From Breviolum minutum Mf 1.05b.01 (lineage: Eukaryota; Sar; Dinophyceae; Suessiales; Symbiodiniaceae), in the NCBI GenBank assembly GCA_000507305.1, contig DF240207.1, positions 64,994 to 128,993 on the forward strand: a stretch of DNA of 64,000 nt, given 5' to 3'. The position numbers were made by a program, and so were the translations under genes. How positions within the stretch are numbered: position 1 is the first letter of the stretch; each line of letters begins with the position of its first letter. Shown in pieces: positions 60,910 to 64,000 of this stretch. The notes under the pieces were generated by a model. That model worked only from the letters and a program-made list of their open reading frames with translations, ran no database searches and was not told the DNA's origin.

Positions 60910-61195
60910 CCATCATATTTGGTAAATCCATGATAATTCTCGGAGACCTAGGATATTTTAGCAAGAAACCAAACATGTTGGCAAACCCTGCTCAACCTAC
61001 TACATAACTGCTCTACACCCTAGACATCCCTATATTTCTTTAAAAAAATGCTGTTTGGGGGGTAACATCACGCAATGATCCTCCTGACTCCAAATAGCCC
61101 AAAAGCATGATACCTTAGGGGTTTGTTATGACCTTGGAGCCTTCCCCAAAGGCTGAAGTGTCTCAAAACCCAAAAGAACATCCCGAACAATCACA
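60910..61195. other. Unassigned stretch
   Basis: No family repeat or convincing exon. Confidence 0.35.
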
Positions 61196-61198
61196 TGG

Positions 61199-61297
61199 CA
61201 ATCCCATAGGATCCATGTAAGGGAAATTTACCCACATGAATGGTTGATTTTTATGGTAAATGAAGGTAATTATACCATGCATGGATCCTATGGGAAT
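61199..61297. mobile_element. Family F foldback element, intact
   Basis: ATCCCATAGGATCCATG and CATGGATCCTATGGGAAT arms around TTTACCCACATG and AATGAAGGTAA. Confidence 0.88.
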
Positions 61298-61389
61298 GGA
61301 AACTCCCCCTTTTCACTGGGAAATACATCTTCATTCATGGTGGATTTTTGTTAGTTTTTTTTGTGGGGGGGGGGTTGAACTTTTTGGCA

Positions 61390-61507
61390 CACCTCCCCCA
61401 AGATTAACATGTACACACACAACACTGAAAAACCGCCATTTTATGAGCAAAGCAATCTTCTAAAAATCAATTTTCAGAGGGCGAGCTGTTCAATTTCGGG
61501 CATGTAC
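61390..61507. repeat. Family B/C-like element, diverged
   Basis: ACCTCCCCCAAGATTAACATG and AGCTGTTCAATTTCGGGCATGTA. Confidence 0.5.
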
Positions 61508-61749
61508 TAACGCTCCAACGATTTGCGGGTCATCCCCACATTGATGATTTTAGTGGCGGTTATGGTAGCATCTGCATCAAAACACACCCAAACAACATAT
61601 CCAAGTCAAAACAATCTGCAAGATGGACCCAAAAAACCAGTCATAAAATGGGGGAAAATAAGCCACAAAAACATGGCCTTATGACAAAACCCGGGCGGAC
61701 CTACGGGCGAAATAACTCCCACTGATTTTCTGATGTTTGGTCCAATCTT

Positions 61750-61851
61750 GTCTAGTTGATGGTTCATTTAGAACAATATGCTCGTCAAATTGGATCATCT
61801 TCCCCAAGGTTCGGGTTGAAAATACAAAAATATTTGAAGTTTCACCACCCA
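61750..61851 (+). mobile_element. Family A element, diverged
   Basis: TCTAGTTGATGGTTC, CTCGTCAAATTGGATCATCT, GTTTCACCACCCA. Confidence 0.7.
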
Positions 61852-61926
61852 AAGTTGTGCTTCGTTAAAGATTTCGTTAAGATTTTCCACTGGATCTCCA
61901 CGGATCTGTCTCTTTCGGATCTCCAG

Positions 61927-62036
61927 GCTATACCTTCACAGTTAACGTTGGTTTCGAGTCACCCAACGAAGGGGACGGCACGTTTCGAAGTCACGGGAAG
62001 CAAAAAGAGAAGACCGCGGTTTTGGGTGATATCCAT
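61927..62036 (+). CDS. Candidate internal exon on the plus strand, unknown protein
   Basis: Acceptor CTGTCTCTTTCGGATCTCCAG and donor ATCCAT|GTATGG bound 110 nt. The frame reads YTFTVNVGFESPNEGDGTFR then SHGKQKEKTAVLGDIH, with 72 percent purine first positions and an alternating beta-like pattern at the start. Another plus frame (SDLQAIPSQLTLVSSHPTKG) is open but less periodic. Opposite strand to most islands, so probably a different gene. Confidence 0.45.
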
Positions 62037-62377
62037 GTATGGCAAGTAGGTAAATATACCCATACATGCATCTTATGGGATTGGAATAATCTTGGATTTG
62101 TTTTTTGTTGGGTGTTGAAAAAAATCAGATCTGAGATGATTATAATTTACTATCCTCAGGATCATGGATGACCCTCCCAATGGAAGGGTTTGTTTGAACC
62201 TGTATTACGTAGGGGGTGTTGGCTGGTGCTCAAAAGAGCCAGGCTTTTAAGTGGGAAATCGGATCCTGACCATTTTTTGCTGAATTTCAATGGTGCATTT
62301 TAAAAAAACAATGTCTTTCTGCAGGTTTTCCACCACCTAGTGCATGTGTATATATATATAAGTAGTGATGAGGCTTA

Positions 62378-62545
62378 CCCTACCCTTCGTATCATCCTCC
62401 CCCTGCCCCCACATCATCATCAACTTTTCCACCACCACCCCCCACATCATCAACTTTTCCACCACCNTGTCTGGAATTTCACCTTCCATATCCTTAATAT
62501 ACACTACAACTATTCCTTTAAATATAGATGATACGAAGGGTAGGG
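62378..62545. repeat. Inverted repeat with 19-bp perfect arms
   Basis: CCCTACCCTTCGTATCATC at 62378-62396 and its exact reverse complement at 62527-62545. Between them CATCATCAACTTTTCCACCA occurs twice. One ambiguous base (N) at 62467. Confidence 0.92.
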
Positions 62546-62639
62546 CAATCCCCCTTATCTAATTTCATTTCATCATTTTTCTCATCAATTTTTTTTTCAA
62601 CATCATTTTTTCACCATCGTCTCATCATCATTTGAACAA

Positions 62640-62715
62640 TACCCCAGTCCCCTCATAGAATTTAGGTTAGTAAATAACATTGATACATTAGTTAGTTAAA
62701 ATAAATGTATCAAGG
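62640..62715 (-). repeat. AT-rich dispersed repeat T, copy 1
   Basis: Minus-strand core AACTAACTAATGTATCAATG then TTACTAACCTAAATTCTATG and GACTGGGGTATTGTTCAAA. Also at 62950-63000 (partial) and 63335-63430. Confidence 0.88.
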
Positions 62716-62718
62716 TAT

Positions 62719-62898
62719 TTAGTTTTTTCTTGTTTGTTTTTCTTCTTGCATTTCCTTTATCAATTTTCTAATGTTTTCTATTCCGTGATTTTTTGGAAAT
62801 CCTTCCATCATATTTCTTACTTTTTCCAATCCGATATGGAATTCTATTTCTTCAGGCGTCGTGGTTCTAAATTGTTCCTTGTATTCTTTCCATTTTTC
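62719..62898 (-). pseudogene. Coding fragment, Lys/Glu-rich, unknown protein
   Basis: The minus frame ending at TAA 62721-62719 reads KEYKEQFRTTTPEEIEFHIG, then LEKVRNMMEGFPKNHGIENI and RKLIKEMQEEKQTRK. Strong AT-rich coding look (Lys, Glu, Ile). The frame is closed upstream by TAA at 62901-62899, while another frame upstream (YLKTYDRPININ) looks like its continuation. So I see a frameshift or an intron. Composition differs sharply from the exons left of 62 kb and matches the fragment at 63794. Confidence 0.45.
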
Positions 62899-62949
62899 TT
62901 ATTAATATTTATAGGTCGGTCATATGTCTTTAAATACTTTTTAGATTAA

Positions 62950-63000
62950 ATACTATTAAAAAACATTGATACATTAATTAGTAAAAATAAATGGATGCAA
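62950..63000 (-). repeat. Repeat T, copy 2 (partial)
   Basis: TACTAATTAATGTATCAATG then TTTTTTAATAG on the minus strand. Confidence 0.8.
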
Positions 63001-63034
63001 AGTATTCAGCAATCACCTTGCAACATTGCATTTT

Positions 63035-63276
63035 GCGCCCCTGTAAGGTAGAACGGTAGACCTTGCGCCCCTGTCAGGTAGACCTTGCGCCCCTGTCAGG
63101 TAGACCTTGCGCCCCTGTCAGGTAGACCTTGCGCCCCTGTCAGGTAGACCTTGCGCCCCTGTCAGGTAGACCTTGCGCGCTGTGAGGTAGCGCGTGTCAG
63201 GTAGACAGGTCCTTGCGCCTCCTGTCAGGTTGATCGTGCGCCCCTGTCAGGTTGACCTTGCAACCCTGTAAGGTAT
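63035..63276. repeat. 22-bp tandem array 1
   Basis: The unit CCTTGCGCCCCTGTCAGGTA plus GA recurs with GCG at 63065, 63087, 63109, 63131, 63153 and 63175 (exactly 22 bp apart). Diverged units precede and follow; about 11 copies. Confidence 0.95.
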
Positions 63277-63334
63277 GCCCTAATTCCCTCTGACCCACAA
63301 ACTCACCCCTTCACCTATTCCCCAGACCAATGCA

Positions 63335-63430
63335 AAAATTCTTTTTGAACTATGCCCCAGACCTGCTCATAGAAAAATAGGTTAGAAAAAAACATTGATA
63401 TCTACATTAGTTAGTTCAAACAAATGCATC
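63335..63430 (-). repeat. Repeat T, copy 3
   Basis: AACTAACTAATGTAGATATC then TTCTAACCTATTTTTCTATG and GGTCTGGGGCATAGTTCAAA on the minus strand. Confidence 0.85.
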
Positions 63431-63449
63431 CCCATGCGAAAAAAAATAG

Positions 63450-63778
63450 CAGCCCTATGCTCAAGAAATTGCATCCCTATGCTCAAAAAAAAGCATCCCT
63501 GTGCTCAAAAATTAGCATCCTTTGGGTTGAAAAAAATCCTCCCAGAGTTGGGATAAAACCATCCCAGAGTTGGGATAAAACCATCCCAGAGTTGGGATAA
63601 AACCATCCCTGCAATGTATTGAAAGCATCCCCGCAATGTATTGAAACCATCCCCGCAGTGTATTGAAACCATCCGGGACAGAACCCTCCAGCAAACCGGC
63701 AAAATCTCTCCACCAGTCCAGCAAAATACCTTCACCCAACCCCAGTAGGGTTCAAACCAGTCGGTGAAAAAATGATAA
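63450..63778. repeat. 22-bp periodic array 2, diversified units
   Basis: The core CATCC (or a variant) starts at 63450, 63472, 63494, 63516, 63538, 63560, 63582, 63604, 63626, 63648 and 63670, always 22 bp apart; the register persists to about 63758. At least four unit types follow in blocks: CCTATGCTCAAA, CCAGAGTTGGGATAAAA, CYGCARTGTATTGAAA, then single diverged units. On the minus strand all three frames stay open through most of it. Confidence 0.92.
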
Positions 63779-63793
63779 TTTGACATAATCTTT

Positions 63794-64000
63794 TCAGTCA
63801 AGAATTTCAGTATCAGTTGCTTTTTGTTTCTTCTCATTGCGTAGTTGTCGCCGTCTCTCTGCTAGTTTGTCTTTATTCTTTTGGTAGTATTGCCTTTTCC
63901 TCTTTGCCATTAACTCTGTATTTCTCTCCCTGTATTGCCTTTCCTCTCTGCTATTATATCTTTGCTCTTTCCTTTGCCTCACTCTTTCAGTCATTTTTCT
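63794..64000 (-). CDS. Partial coding region, highly charged coiled protein, runs off the window
   Basis: TAG stop at 63796-63794; the frame is open to the right edge. An ATG lies at 63994, but the two codons before it are also sense (Arg, Lys), so the true start is unknown. It reads RQRKEQRYNSREERQYRERN, then MAKRKRQYYQKNKDKLAERR and a tail with KATDTEILD. Arg/Lys/Glu make up most residues, with a YYQKNKDK-type repeat familiar from charged coiled segments of various DNA-binding and HNH-associated proteins (recollection; weak). AT-rich codons, unlike the exons left of 62 kb. Confidence 0.6.
   Translation of the reverse strand, partial: RKMTERVRQRKEQRYNSREERQYRERNTELMAKRKRQYYQKNKDKLAERRRQLRNEKKQKATDTEILD

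Noticed and set aside
62734-62949. Plus-strand 71-codon Phe-rich membrane-like frame
   Set aside because: It is the complement of a Lys/Glu-rich minus-strand coding fragment; poly-Phe is the usual antisense shadow of poly-Lys.
63035-63276. CRISPR array
   Set aside because: The 22-bp units are head-to-tail with no spacers, and the window is eukaryotic in character.

Overview
Organism. The window reads as nuclear DNA of a dinoflagellate, most likely a Symbiodiniaceae-type alga (inference, about 0.7). It is gene-poor and packed with short foldback (palindromic) repeats of 80-150 bp that are translatable in all frames. Conceptual translation of one family gives a peptide containing SENSGTPKSSIL, and another gives PETNSSHLKMDG. 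I associate such repeat peptides with dinoflagellate gene predictions from memory, not from a search. There are no bacterial operons, Shine-Dalgarno sites, rRNA or recognisable tRNA genes. I recognise no protein family with certainty, so gene symbols are left empty.

Layout. 1-505 is a 94-bp satellite. From about 1 to 62 kb the DNA alternates between (i) foldback elements of at least fifteen families, some nested in one another, and (ii) short, GC-richer islands with codon-like base periodicity (purine-rich first positions), many bounded by pyrimidine-AG acceptor-like and GT or GC donor-like sites. I annotate these islands as candidate internal exons. Most of those that can be oriented read on the minus strand, which fits one or a few long minus-strand genes with introns full of foldback elements. 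Exceptions on the plus strand are near 15.2-15.8, 48.9-49.6 and 61.9 kb. The one clearly complete intronless gene is 11312-11962 (minus, 216 codons). It lies between two direct repeats of about 250 bp, with a spliced-leader-like remnant at its upstream junction, so it may be a retroposed mRNA. Two decayed, frame-shifted coding blocks (25.6-26.2 and 42.2-43.1 kb) look like pseudogenes. From about 62.3 kb the texture changes: AT-rich, no foldback elements, two minus-strand coding fragments, and two arrays of 22-bp units kept in strict register.

Repeat families used below. A: CTRG-GTTGGTGGTT...ACCACCACC-YAG, about 100 bp, 4-bp target duplications. B and C: TA-flanked, ends CCCTCCCTGAAACTAAC or CCCTCCGGTAAACTAACAT. 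D: TA-flanked, ends CTGTTGATGG. E: ends ATATGGGTGTTTCC. F: ends GGATCCATG plus TATTTACCTACAT. G: ends CTTGGATGTCC. H: ends CTTGGAGGATCATCCCA. I: ends CCATGGGAACCC. J: ends AAGGTGGGCCCC. K: ends TCTGGCCAAATT. L: ends CCCTAAGAA. M: AATAGGGATCCTTA...CTGGGTAGT. N: CTGGTTCCCTTA. P: TCAGGTACCTAAAATGGAGGTA. R: ends GGTACC. How the islands join into transcripts cannot be decided from this sequence alone; RNA reads would settle it.
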